DNA of 64,000 bases. Origin: Sphingobium sp. BYY-5 (lineage in GTDB: Bacteria > Pseudomonadota > Alphaproteobacteria > Sphingomonadales > Sphingomonadaceae). Made by a program: the position numbers and the translations under genes. The number at the start of each line of letters is the position of its first letter. Within the stretch, counting starts at the first letter, position 1. Below the pieces are notes generated by a model. That model saw only the letters and a list, made by a program, of their open reading frames with translations. It did not search any database and was not told where the DNA came from. Location: contig NZ_JALEBH010000001.1 of the NCBI RefSeq assembly GCF_022758885.1, positions 2,108,001 through 2,172,000 on the forward strand. Direction: 5' to 3'. Positions 1 through 8,249 of the stretch are shown piece after piece.

Positions 1-1074
1 TTCCTCATTTCGATCGTCCTGCTGGGCGTATCGATGTGGATTCGCCTGCAACTCAATGAAAGCCCTGTCTTCCAGAAGATGAAAGAGGAAGGCACGACGT
101 CGAAGGCGCCACTGACGGAAGCCTTTGCCCGATGGGGCAATTTACGCTGGGTCATCATCGCGCTTTTCGGCGCGGTCGCTGGCCAGGCGGTGGTCTGGTA
201 TGCGGGGCAATTCTACGCCCTCTTCTTCCTCGAAAAGACATTGAAGGTCGACGGCGCGACCGCCAATATCCTGATCGCGGTCGCGCTGGCACTCGCCACG
301 CCCTTTTTCGTCGCCTTTGGCTGGCTGAGCGATCGAATCGGGCGCAAGCCGATCATCCTGGGCGGCTGCGCGCTGGCGGCGATCGCCTATTTCCCTCTGT
401 TCGCGGCACTGACCCATGCCGCTAATCCAGCCCTGGCCGCAGCGCAGGCAGCCGCGCCGGTCACGATCAGCGTCGACCAGCAGCAATGCTCCTTCCAGTT
501 CGATCCGGTCGGGAAAAATGCATTCGACCAGTCGAGTTGCGACATCGCCAAGGCCTATATGGCCAAGACAGGCATCAGCTATAGTAATGCAGAGGCATCC
601 TCCGGCGTCCCGGCCGTGGTCGCGATCGGCAATGCCCATTTCACCGCGCCCGATCCCGCTGTCCTGGATGGCGAGGAAAAACGCACGGCCATCGCCAATT
701 TTCACCAGCAGTTGAAGGCAGGCCTCGCCCAGGCCGGCTATCCGGAGAAGGCAGACAGGGCACAGATCAACAAGCTGGCGGTCATCGCAATCCTCTGGGC
801 GCTCGCCATGCTGGTGACGATGGTCTACGGCCCGATCGCGGCGATGCTGGTCGAACTTTTCCCCAGCCGCATCCGCTATACGTCCATGTCGCTGCCCTAT
901 CATATCGGTAATGGCTGGTTCGGCGGCTTCCTGCCCACGACCGCCTTCGCCATGGTCGCCGCGACCGGCAATATCTATTACGGCCTCTGGTATCCGGTGG
1001 TGATAGCAGCGGCGACGGCGGTCATCGGCCTCTTCTTCCTGCCCGAAACCTTCCGCCGCAACATCGACGCATGA
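1..1074 (+). CDS. MFS transporter (MHS-like), C-terminal part, cut by the window edge
   Basis: The reading frame is open from the first base, so the N-terminal half lies outside the window; the first visible ATG (34) is internal. Visible hydrophobic segments and the loop motif GWLSDRIGRKPI are typical of major facilitator transporters, most like the metabolite:H+ symporter group. Between two membrane segments there is a polar insertion of about 110 residues (bases about 430-775) with two cysteines (codons at 487 and 538), probably periplasmic. After it the helices resume, with a second conserved loop containing ELFPSRIRYTSMS. The substrate cannot be read from this part. The LacI regulator downstream on the same strand suggests, but does not prove, a sugar or organic acid. 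Confidence 0.85.
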   Translation, partial: FLISIVLLGVSMWIRLQLNESPVFQKMKEEGTTSKAPLTEAFARWGNLRWVIIALFGAVAGQAVVWYAGQFYALFFLEKTLKVDGATANILIAVALALATPFFVAFGWLSDRIGRKPIILGGCALAAIAYFPLFAALTHAANPALAAAQAAAPVTISVDQQQCSFQFDPVGKNAFDQSSCDIAKAYMAKTGISYSNAEASSGVPAVVAIGNAHFTAPDPAVLDGEEKRTAIANFHQQLKAGLAQAGYPEKADRAQINKLAVIAILWALAMLVTMVYGPIAAMLVELFPSRIRYTSMSLPYHIGNGWFGGFLPTTAFAMVAATGNIYYGLWYPVVIAAATAVIGLFFLPETFRRNIDA

Positions 1075-1110
1075 GCGGCTCGCCGGCGCAGGGACATTTG
1101 TGTTGCTGCT

Positions 1111-1134
1111 GGAGGCTCCCTAAGAAGAGCCTCC
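1111..1134 (+). terminator. Hairpin after the MFS gene
   Basis: GGAGGCTC and GAGCCTCC form an 8-bp perfect stem with an 8-nt loop, 37 bases after the transporter stop and just before the LacI start. No T-run follows, so it may be a weak terminator, an RNA-stabilising hairpin or part of an operator. Confidence 0.35.
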
Positions 1135-1146
1135 ACAACATGGACG

Positions 1147-2202
1147 ATGACGGCGCGAATGGACAATCCACAGCTTGATTTTGGCGGGAGCGAACCGACC
1201 ATCGCCAAGGTCGCGGCGGCGGCAGGCGTGTCCATCCGCACCGTTTCGCGCGTCCTCAACAACAGTCCCAAGGTCAACAAGGACACGCGCGAACGCATCC
1301 AGGCCGCAATCGACAGGCTGCATTTCAAGCCCAGCCTGCGGGCGCGGGCGCTTGCCATGGGGCGCTCGCTGCTCATCGGCATGGTGCATCATGATCGCAA
1401 CGCGCTGGTGCTGGACACCGTCCAACGCGGCGTCGGGCGGGAGGCGACGCGCCGCGGCTATGAAGTCATCAGCCATGCCGTCCCGATAACCGAAGAGGGC
1501 GGCATCGGCCATGTGCTGGATTTCGCGCAACGTTCCAGGGTCGACGGCCTGGTCGTCCTGCCCCCTGTGTCTGGCATTGCGGGACTGCCCGAAGCGCTGA
1601 ATGCGGAACGCATCCATGCCGTGGCGCTCTCTTCCGTGCCGATCGTCGGCTATGGCGCCGTCCTCCTCTCGCCGGAACGGGAAGCCGCGGGCGATGTCGC
1701 CCGCTACCTGTTGTCGCTGGGCCATCGCCGGATCGCGATGATAACCGGACCGCAGGCGATGATCTCCGCCTGCGAACGCCGCCTGGGCTTTATCGAGGCG
1801 CTACAGGACGCTGGTGCATCGCTGCTGGGCGAAACGGAGGGCGACTACAGCCTGGCGGCGGGCATTGAGGGCGCCCGCACGCTATTGTCCCTGCCCACAC
1901 CGCCCACCGCGATCTTCGCAGCCAATGACATCATGGCGGCCGGCGTGTTCAAGGTCGCCTCCGAACGGGGCATAGCCGTGCCTTCCATGCTGTCAGTGGT
2001 CGGTTTCGACGGGAGCCTGCTGGCCGAGATGCTCACGCCGTCGCTCACCACTGTGGCGCGTCCCTTTGGCGAGATGGCGCAGATCGCCACCCGCCATCTG
2101 ATCGACCTGATCGAAGGCGCCCCCCCGGTCGAACTGGCCATACCGCCACTCACTCTTGTGGAATCCCAATCCAGCGCCCCGCCGCCTCCTGACGCCGATT
2201 GA
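1147..2202 (+). CDS. LacI-family transcriptional regulator
   Basis: A 351-residue protein with an N-terminal LacI helix-turn-helix (residues about 17-70; motif TIAKVAAAAGVSIRTVSRVL) followed by a periplasmic-binding-protein-like sensor domain that carries SLGHRRIAMITGP and PTAIFAANDIMAAGV. Such proteins bind a palindromic operator as dimers and release or bind it when a sugar-like ligand is present. The ligand is unknown; the neighbouring MFS gene is the most likely target. The start is uncertain: ATG 1147 has no good ribosome site, and ATG 1159, four codons later, is possible. Confidence 0.9.
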   Translation: MTARMDNPQLDFGGSEPTIAKVAAAAGVSIRTVSRVLNNSPKVNKDTRERIQAAIDRLHFKPSLRARALAMGRSLLIGMVHHDRNALVLDTVQRGVGREATRRGYEVISHAVPITEEGGIGHVLDFAQRSRVDGLVVLPPVSGIAGLPEALNAERIHAVALSSVPIVGYGAVLLSPEREAAGDVARYLLSLGHRRIAMITGPQAMISACERRLGFIEALQDAGASLLGETEGDYSLAAGIEGARTLLSLPTPPTAIFAANDIMAAGVFKVASERGIAVPSMLSVVGFDGSLLAEMLTPSLTTVARPFGEMAQIATRHLIDLIEGAPPVELAIPPLTLVESQSSAPPPPDAD

Positions 2203-2236
2203 CCGGCGCACTGGACTCTCGGACCATTCACACTAT

Positions 2237-2250
2237 ATACCGATCGGTAT
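2237..2250. promoter_or_regulatory. TetR operator 1 (perfect palindrome) on the tetR start
   Basis: ATACCGATCGGTAT is a perfect 14-bp palindrome that overlaps the first bases of the tetR start codon (ATG 2249). An almost identical site sits on the downstream efflux promoter at 2999-3012; the two share TATATACCGATCnGTATnGAA. This layout implies autorepression by the encoded TetR protein. Confidence 0.75.
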
Positions 2251-2857
2251 GGAAATGGCGACACATAGCGGCAGAGGCCGTCCCAGGGCGTTTGACCCCG
2301 AAGAAGCGCTGGCGGCCGCGCTCGAAGTCTTCTGGCGGCGTGGCTATGAGGCTGCGTCCCTGGCCGAGCTGACGGAGGCGATGGGTATCACCAAACCCAG
2401 CCTCTATGCCTGTTTCGGCAACAAGGAAGCGCTGTTCCGCAAGGCGCTCGACCTCTATGAACGGGACAAGCTCTGCTACGTCCAGTCGGCGTTGGAGGCC
2501 CCCACGTCCAAGGCTGTGGCCGAACGGCTGCTGCGCGGATCGCTGGCGATCCAGACCAACAACACCGATCCCAAAGGTTGTCTGGGCGTCATCAGTTCGG
2601 TGGGTGGCACCGCCCATGCCGAATGCATCCGTGACGAAGTGATCGCACGCCGTGCCTCTTCCGACCGTGCGTTGATCGAACGATTCGAGCGCGCGCGCGA
2701 CGAAGGCGATCTGCCCGATCATATCGAACCGCAGGCACTGGCCTGCTACCTGTCCGCTGTCATGCAGGGCATGGCGGTGCAGGCCAGCGCGGGTGTGTCG
2801 TGCGATCGGTTGGAAACGCTGATCGAAACCACGCTTTCCATGTGGCCGGGCCGTTAA
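2249..2857 (+). CDS. TetR/AcrR-family repressor of the RND efflux operon
   Basis: About 202 residues with an N-terminal TetR helix-turn-helix (RPRAFDPEEALAAALEVFWR, then SLAELTEAMGITKPSLYACF) and a C-terminal ligand-binding half that ends in a TetR_C-like helix set. The open frame extends upstream into lacI. The start is put at ATG 2249 (or ATG 2255) because conserved sequence begins there; no Shine-Dalgarno is visible, so the mRNA may be nearly leaderless. The operator palindrome overlaps the start, and a second copy overlaps the pump promoter about 750 bases downstream. It probably represses both itself and the pump until a toxic ligand binds. Confidence 0.88.
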   Translation: MEMATHSGRGRPRAFDPEEALAAALEVFWRRGYEAASLAELTEAMGITKPSLYACFGNKEALFRKALDLYERDKLCYVQSALEAPTSKAVAERLLRGSLAIQTNNTDPKGCLGVISSVGGTAHAECIRDEVIARRASSDRALIERFERARDEGDLPDHIEPQALACYLSAVMQGMAVQASAGVSCDRLETLIETTLSMWPGR

Positions 2858-2909
2858 GGTCGCGGACTCACCATTTTCAATGCAAACCGTTGAAAATTAT
2901 TTCGCGACC
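2858..2909 (+). terminator. Nested inverted repeats after tetR
   Basis: Directly after the tetR stop, GGTCGCG (2858-2864) pairs with CGCGACC (2903-2909). Inside it ATTTTCAA (2873-2880) pairs with TTGAAAAT (2890-2897). This is a likely terminator that separates tetR from the pump promoter, although no clear T-run follows. Confidence 0.5.
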
Positions 2910-2973
2910 ATGGCCAACCGCCCCTTGAAAATGCTGCGATGCAAATAAAATACCTGCCGGTACAAAATAGGGG

Positions 2974-3012
2974 TTGACCAGCAAGGTCGCGTTAATATAT
3001 ACCGATCAGTAT
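2974..3012 (+). promoter_or_regulatory. RND efflux promoter with TetR operator 2
   Basis: A -35-like TTGACC (2974-2979) is followed after 16 bases by a -10-like TATATA (2996-3001). The near-palindrome ATACCGATCAGTAT (2999-3012) overlaps the -10 and the expected start point. It differs from the perfect operator at the tetR start by one base, so bound TetR would block RNA polymerase. A weaker related sequence, ATACCTGCCGGTAC, lies at 2950-2963. Confidence 0.65.
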
Positions 3013-3047
3013 AGAACTAGCTGGGAACTTGCCCCAGGGAGGTCATC

Positions 3048-3083
3048 ATGCGGCACACTCTCAAACATTGGCGCTGTTGCTGA
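3048..3083 (+). CDS. Possible 11-codon leader peptide in the efflux mRNA leader
   Basis: ATG 3048 opens an 11-codon frame, MRHTLKHWRCC, ending at TGA 3081. It has the best ribosome site in the leader: AGGGAGG, ending 5 bases before the ATG. It lies about 35 bases after the predicted promoter and 190 bases before the first full gene. The tail is rich in His, Trp, Arg and two Cys, and ends at the stop. Translation could regulate the operon through attenuation or coupling. A chance ORF is possible; no homologue can be checked here. Confidence 0.35.
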   Translation: MRHTLKHWRCC

Positions 3084-3272
3084 CAGCAGCGTAAAGGGCG
3101 GTTCCCCGGCAACGGGAACAACCTGATCCTCATTTTCCGATCTTTCCTCTGACGCGCCGCCCGGCGCGGACGGCCAAGATCGTTCGCGCAATTTCGGGCG
3201 CAAGGCGCGGGACGCAACAATGCGATTCCAGTCCTAGACATGCGCCCTCTTCAAACGGGGAAGGAACAAGCC
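3084..3272 (+). other. Untranslated leader of the efflux operon with GC hairpin
   Basis: This stretch between the possible leader peptide and the first gene contains CGCGCC GCCC GGCGCG (3153-3168), a 6-bp stem with a 4-base loop and no T-run. No further gene is supported. It could be the structured part of an attenuation device. Confidence 0.3.
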
Positions 3273-3668
3273 ATGGCTTTCCTTGATTTCGCACAACCGC
3301 TGGCCGGCCCGCAAATGGCGGTCGGCGCCAGCATCGTTTCATCCGTCCCAGCGACGGACTTTTCCGCGCAGGAATGGCAGATCGTTGCGCTCGCACGCAC
3401 CGATGGGCTGCGTTCGCTGCGGGGACCGGGCCATTTTGCCCGGCTGCGCCGCTGGATCTTCGGCGAGGACATCAGCCTGGCCCTGGCCAGTGATCGGTTG
3501 GAGGCGCTGCGGCGCCTAGCCGTCGAAGCCTGGCACAAGGGCTATGCCGTCTCGCTTTCGGGCCTCGCCGCCTTCCGCGCGGCAGGCTTTTCCACCGCCC
3601 AACTAGAGCTGTTGCTCGCCACCATCAGCGCGGGCCGGACGGCTCGCGGACGCCGGAGTTTCGCATGA
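3273..3668 (+). CDS. Unknown 131-residue protein, first gene of the RND operon
   Basis: The start at ATG 3273 is chosen over the earlier in-frame ATG 3240 because AAGGAA (3261-3266) sits 6 bases upstream. The protein has no signal peptide or membrane segment. Its middle (residues about 31-117) looks like a compact helical domain, with EWQIVALARTDGLRSLRGPG near the start and AVSLSGLAAFRAAGFSTAQL near the end. I do not recognise the family. Its TGA overlaps the ATG of the adaptor gene (ATGA at 3665), so it is translationally coupled to the pump and is likely a co-expressed accessory or regulatory protein. Confidence 0.7.
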   Translation: MAFLDFAQPLAGPQMAVGASIVSSVPATDFSAQEWQIVALARTDGLRSLRGPGHFARLRRWIFGEDISLALASDRLEALRRLAVEAWHKGYAVSLSGLAAFRAAGFSTAQLELLLATISAGRTARGRRSFA

Positions 3669-4927
3669 ACCAATTGTCCAAGATCACCGCCGACTCCGAA
3701 TATTCGGATGCCGGCACCCACTCGAAGCGGCGATGGTCCCGCCGCCATGGCGGTGTGGCCGCCATCGCCCTCATCGCAGTTCTCGGCATCGGCTGGAAAT
3801 TGCTCGACCAGCCCCAGGCCCAGGCATCGGCCGCCCCGCTGGCGGCGGTCGGCGTTTCGGCGCCGCTCGCCCGCAGCGTGACGCAATGGGACGATTATGT
3901 CGGCCGCTTCGCCCCCAGCCAGACGGTGGAAATCCGTCCGCGCGTGTCGGGCGCAGTGACCGCCATCCATTTCCGCGACGGCGACTATGTCCGTCAGGGG
4001 CAATTGCTTTTCACCATCGACCAGCGCCCCTTCCTGGCAGCGTTGGCCGAAGCGCGGGCAAGCACCGCGTCGGCGCGCAGTGCGCTGCTGCTGGCACAGA
4101 ATGATTATGGCCGTGTCCAGCGGCTGAACGGCGATGAAGCCGTGTCCGCCAGCGAGGTCGATTCGCTCCGGTCCCGCCTTCAGGCAGCGCAGGCGGCATT
4201 GGCCGGCGCGCAGGCGCGTGAGCGCAGCCGGGCGCTGGACGTCGAGTTCACCCAGGTTCGCGCGCCGATCTCCGGCCGCGTTTCCGACCGCCGCGTCGAC
4301 ATCGGCAATCTGGTATCGGGTGCGGAGGGCAGCGGCGCGAGCCTGCTGACCACAGTCAACAAGCTCGACCCCATTTATTTCAACTTCGATGCGTCCGAAG
4401 CGCTCTACCTCAAGTCGCAGCGTGACAAGGATGCGGGCGGCGCGGTGGAAGTCCGTCTACAGGACGAGGCTGACTATAGTCACAAGGGCAAGCTCGACTT
4501 CACCGACAATGGTCTCGACCCGCGTTCGGGCACGATCCGCATCCGCGCGGTGTTCGACAATCCCGGCAATTTCCTGACGCCGGGCCTGTTCGGCAATATG
4601 CGGCTGGCGAACGGCGGCAAGGCCAATGCCCTGCTGGTCCCGGACGAAGCGATCCAGTCCGACCAGGCGCGCAAGACCGTGCTGGTGGTCGGCAAGGATG
4701 ACAATGTCGCGGTGAAGCCGGTCGAGCTTGGCCCGATCGTCGACGGCTTGCGGATCATCCGGTCGGGTCTCAGCCCGCAGGATCGGGTGATCGTGTCCAA
4801 CATCCAGGCCGCCATGCCCGGCGCCAAGGTGGCGGTGAAGTCGGCTGTGATCCGGCCCACTCCTGCCCCGGTTACGCCGGTCGATAGTGCGGCTCCGGTG
4901 GCGGCGCAGGCGACCTTCGCCAGGTAA
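3665..4927 (+). CDS. RND efflux adaptor (membrane fusion protein)
   Basis: A 420-residue AcrA/MexA-type periplasmic adaptor. A single membrane anchor lies near residues 29-46 (GGVAAIALIAVLGIGWKLL) and there is no lipobox cysteine, so it is anchored by a helix rather than lipid. The biotinyl-lipoyl-like half-motif IRPRVSGAVTAIHFRDGDYV comes next, followed by an alpha-hairpin (residues about 115-190), the second lipoyl half with VRAPISGRVSDRRVDIGNLV, and a beta-barrel region. It links the inner-membrane pump to the outer-membrane channel encoded next. Confidence 0.93.
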   Translation: MNQLSKITADSEYSDAGTHSKRRWSRRHGGVAAIALIAVLGIGWKLLDQPQAQASAAPLAAVGVSAPLARSVTQWDDYVGRFAPSQTVEIRPRVSGAVTAIHFRDGDYVRQGQLLFTIDQRPFLAALAEARASTASARSALLLAQNDYGRVQRLNGDEAVSASEVDSLRSRLQAAQAALAGAQARERSRALDVEFTQVRAPISGRVSDRRVDIGNLVSGAEGSGASLLTTVNKLDPIYFNFDASEALYLKSQRDKDAGGAVEVRLQDEADYSHKGKLDFTDNGLDPRSGTIRIRAVFDNPGNFLTPGLFGNMRLANGGKANALLVPDEAIQSDQARKTVLVVGKDDNVAVKPVELGPIVDGLRIIRSGLSPQDRVIVSNIQAAMPGAKVAVKSAVIRPTPAPVTPVDSAAPVAAQATFAR

Positions 4928-4937
4928 CTCCCCTCCT

Positions 4938-5016
4938 CCGTTCGGGCGGAACCGAACGGGGCGAGGCATAATCTTGAAACATCCCCAGCCCGTGATCCGG
5001 CACTCGCCGGATCACG
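4938..5016 (+). other. Two tandem hairpins between adaptor and pump genes
   Basis: CCGTTCGG/CCGAACGG (4938-4945 with 4952-4959) and CGTGATCCGG/CCGGATCACG (4991-5000 with 5007-5016) form perfect 8- and 10-bp stems, each with a 6-base loop, in the 124-base gap inside the operon. Such intercistronic hairpins often set relative mRNA stability. Confidence 0.55.
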
Positions 5017-5051
5017 CGGTATCCCTTTCGCCTTTCGCAAAGGACGATCCG

Positions 5052-8000
5052 ATGCGTTTCTCTCGTTTCTTCATCGACCGGCCGATCTTCGCCGCCGTCA
5101 TCGCGGTGGTCATCACCGTGGTCGGCGCGCTCGCTTTCGTCGGCCTGCCGGTGTCCCAATATCCCGACATCGTACCGCCCACGGTCACGGTTTCCGCCCA
5201 ATATCCCGGCGCATCGGCGGAAACGGTCGCATCGACCGTCGCCGCCCCGATCGAGCAGGAAATCAACGGCGTCGACGACATGCTCTACCAGAGCAGCCAG
5301 TCGACCGGCGACGGCAAGGTCGTCATCACCGTCACCTTCAAGATCGGCACCGACCTGGATGCCGCGCAGGTGCTGGTGCAGAACCGCGTCGCGGTCGCCA
5401 CGCCGCGCCTGCCCGAAGAAGTGCAGCGCCTGGGCGTCGTCACCCGCAAGACCACGCCCGAATTTTTGATGGTCGTGAACCTGCAGTCGCCCGACGGCAC
5501 GTTCGACCGCAACTATCTGTCCAACTATGCGCTGACGCAGGTACGCGATCGCCTTGCCCGTTTGGACGGCGTGGGCGACGTGCAGCTCTTCGGATCGCGC
5601 GACTATGCGATGCGGATCTGGATCGATCCGGACCGCGCCGCCGCACTCGACCTGACCGCTGGCGAAATCGTCCAGGCCCTCCGCGCGCAGAATGTTCAGG
5701 TGTCGGCCGGCTCGATCGGCCAGCCGCCTTATGACCGGGGTGAAGCCTTCCAGCTTGGCGTCGAGATGCAGGGCCGCCTGACCGAGCCGCAGCAATTCGC
5801 CAACATCGTCATTCGCACCGACGCCACCGGCCATCAGGTCCGCGTGGGTGACGTCGCGCGTGTCGAACTGGGCGCGCAGGATTATGGCATCAACACCTAT
5901 CTGTCGAACAAGCCCACCGTCGTCATCGCGGTGATGCAGCGCCCCGGCTCCAACGCGCTCGACGCGGCGGAGAAGGTGAAGGCGGAGATGGACCAGCTTT
6001 CCAAGCGCTTCCCCAAGGGCCTGGAATATAGCGTCATCTACAACCCGACCGAATTCATCAGCCAGTCGATCGACGCAGTCTATCACACGCTGATCGAAGC
6101 CGTGCTGCTGGTCGTGCTCGTCATCCTGATCTTCCTCCAGAACTGGCGCGCGGCGATCATCCCGATCATCGCCATCCCCGTATCGCTGATCGGCACCGCG
6201 ACGATCCTCGCGGGCCTTGGCTATAGCCTCAACAACCTGTCGCTCTTCGGGCTGGTCCTCGCCATCGGCATCGTCGTCGACGACGCCATCGTCGTGGTCG
6301 AGAATGTCGAGCGCAACATAGAAAACGGCATGTCCCCGCTGGAGGCGGCCCGCACGTCGATGGACGAAGTGTCGACCGCGCTGGTCGCGATCGTCCTGGT
6401 GCTCTGCGCGGTGTTCGTGCCGACGCTCTTCATCACCGGTATTTCCGGCGCCTTCTACCAGCAGTTCGCCGTCACCATCTCGACCGCGACGATCATCTCG
6501 CTGATCCTGTCTCTGACCCTGTCTCCCGCTGCCGCGGCGTTGCTGCTCAAGGCAAAGCACGGCGCGCGCGACCGCAGCGGCGATCCGGTCTGGCGGCAGA
6601 AGCTGGGCGGGGCCGCTGATGCGTTCAACAATGGCTTTGATCGGATGAGCGCGGGCTATGGCCGCCTCACCCGCTTCCTGGTGGCGCGCCCCAAGAAGAT
6701 GCTGCTGACCTATGCCGGCCTGATCGCTGCCACCATCGCCCTGTTCTGGGTGACGCCCGGCGGCTTCATCCCGGCGCAGGACCAGGGCTATTTCCTGGCG
6801 GTGGTTCAGCTTCCGCCCGGCTCCTCGCTCGAACGCACCGATAAGGTGACGCGCGAAGTCGCGGAGAAAATCCTGCCGATCAAGGGCCTGCGCGGCGCGG
6901 TGATGTTCGCCGGTTTCCATGGCCCGTCGCAAACGCAGGCGCCCAACAGCGCGGCGATCTACTTCCCCTTCAAGAGCTTTGCCGAACGCAAGGAAGAAGG
7001 CGCCACCTATGCCGGCATCATGGCGGAAGCCAACAAGGCGGTCGCCGGCTATGACAAGGCGCGCATCCTGCTGGTGCCGCCGCCGCTCATCCAGGGCATC
7101 GGCTCAGCGGGCGGCTATCGCATCATGCTGGAGGACCGGGAGGATCGCGGTTATGCGGAACTCAACAAGGTCGCCCAGGACATGATCGCCAAGGCGAACC
7201 AGACCCCCGGCCTCGCCATGGTCTACACCCTGTTCGATGTCGGCACGCCGCGCGTCTACGCGGATGTCGACCGGCGCAAGGCCGACCTGCTGGGCGTGCC
7301 GCCAGAGCGTATCTTCGAAGCGATGCAGGTCTATCTGGGGTCGGCGTTCGTCAACGACTTCAACCTGCTGGGCCGCACCTATCGCGTGACGGCGCAGGCC
7401 GATGCCGAGCATCGCGGTACGGTGGCGGATATCGCCAACCTCAAGACGCGGTCGAACAGCGGGCAGATGGTGCCGATCGGTTCGGTCTCCACCTTCAAGG
7501 ACAAGACCGGTCCCTATCGCGTGGTTCGCTACAACCTGCTCCCCGCGGTGGAAATCGACGGCGACACGGCGCCGGGCTACAGTTCGGGCCAGTCGCTCAC
7601 CACCATGGAGAAGCTCGCGGCCGCCGCGCCTGCCGGTTATGGCAGCGAATGGACGGGCGTCGCCTATCAGCAGGTCAGCGCGGGCAACACCGCGGGGCTG
7701 GTCTTCGGCATGGCGGTCTTCTTCGTCTTCCTGGTGCTGGCGGCGCAATATGAAAGCCTGACGCTGCCGTTGTCGATCATCCTGATCGTGCCGATGTGCC
7801 TGTTCGCGGCCATGCTGGGCGTGAACCTGCGGGGAATGGATAATAATATCCTGACCCAGATCGGCCTGGTCGTGCTGATCGCCCTTGCCGCCAAGAATGC
7901 GATCCTCGTGGTCGAGTTCGCCAAGCAGGCGGAAGAGGAACAGGGCCTGTCGCCGGTCGATGCCGCCGTGCAGGCGGCGCAGACCCGCCTGCGTCCGATC

Positions 8001-8237
8001 CTGATGACCAGCTTCGCCTTCATCCTGGGTGCGGTGCCGCTGGTGATCGCGACCGGCGCCGGTGCGGAGCTGCGGCAGGCGCTGGGTACGGCGGTCTTCT
8101 TCGGCATGGCCGGCGTGACAGCCTTCGGCCTGCTCTTCACCCCCACCTTCTATGTCGTCTGCCGCGCGCTGGGCGATCGTTATGCCCGCCGTCGGCGGGA
8201 CGATGACGCCGCCCCCGCGCTGCAGCCAGCCGAATAA
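5052..8237 (+). CDS. RND multidrug efflux pump (HAE1 family, AcrB/MexB-like)
   Basis: The start is ATG 5052 (MRFSRFFIDRPIF), preceded by AAGGAC; the frame is open further upstream but the family N-terminus begins here. The 1061 residues match the usual length. Twelve membrane helices are expected, with two large periplasmic loops. The proton-relay aspartates are at residues 410-411 in GIVVDDAIVVVENVERN, and the partner lysine is in ALAAKNAILVVEFA. The pump takes up hydrophobic or amphiphilic compounds from the periplasm and inner membrane and exports them with proton antiport, through the adaptor and the channel encoded on either side. Confidence 0.96.
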   Translation: MRFSRFFIDRPIFAAVIAVVITVVGALAFVGLPVSQYPDIVPPTVTVSAQYPGASAETVASTVAAPIEQEINGVDDMLYQSSQSTGDGKVVITVTFKIGTDLDAAQVLVQNRVAVATPRLPEEVQRLGVVTRKTTPEFLMVVNLQSPDGTFDRNYLSNYALTQVRDRLARLDGVGDVQLFGSRDYAMRIWIDPDRAAALDLTAGEIVQALRAQNVQVSAGSIGQPPYDRGEAFQLGVEMQGRLTEPQQFANIVIRTDATGHQVRVGDVARVELGAQDYGINTYLSNKPTVVIAVMQRPGSNALDAAEKVKAEMDQLSKRFPKGLEYSVIYNPTEFISQSIDAVYHTLIEAVLLVVLVILIFLQNWRAAIIPIIAIPVSLIGTATILAGLGYSLNNLSLFGLVLAIGIVVDDAIVVVENVERNIENGMSPLEAARTSMDEVSTALVAIVLVLCAVFVPTLFITGISGAFYQQFAVTISTATIISLILSLTLSPAAAALLLKAKHGARDRSGDPVWRQKLGGAADAFNNGFDRMSAGYGRLTRFLVARPKKMLLTYAGLIAATIALFWVTPGGFIPAQDQGYFLAVVQLPPGSSLERTDKVTREVAEKILPIKGLRGAVMFAGFHGPSQTQAPNSAAIYFPFKSFAERKEEGATYAGIMAEANKAVAGYDKARILLVPPPLIQGIGSAGGYRIMLEDREDRGYAELNKVAQDMIAKANQTPGLAMVYTLFDVGTPRVYADVDRRKADLLGVPPERIFEAMQVYLGSAFVNDFNLLGRTYRVTAQADAEHRGTVADIANLKTRSNSGQMVPIGSVSTFKDKTGPYRVVRYNLLPAVEIDGDTAPGYSSGQSLTTMEKLAAAAPAGYGSEWTGVAYQQVSAGNTAGLVFGMAVFFVFLVLAAQYESLTLPLSIILIVPMCLFAAMLGVNLRGMDNNILTQIGLVVLIALAAKNAILVVEFAKQAEEEQGLSPVDAAVQAAQTRLRPILMTSFAFILGAVPLVIATGAGAELRQALGTAVFFGMAGVTAFGLLFTPTFYVVCRALGDRYARRRRDDDAAPALQPAE

Positions 8238-8249
8238 GGACTTAACGTC

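Noticed and set aside
4872..6932. Open reading frame of 686 codons on the minus strand opposite the RND adaptor and pump
   Set aside because: It mirrors codon bias of the real plus-strand genes, has low-complexity His/Asp/Arg-rich sequence and no family features.
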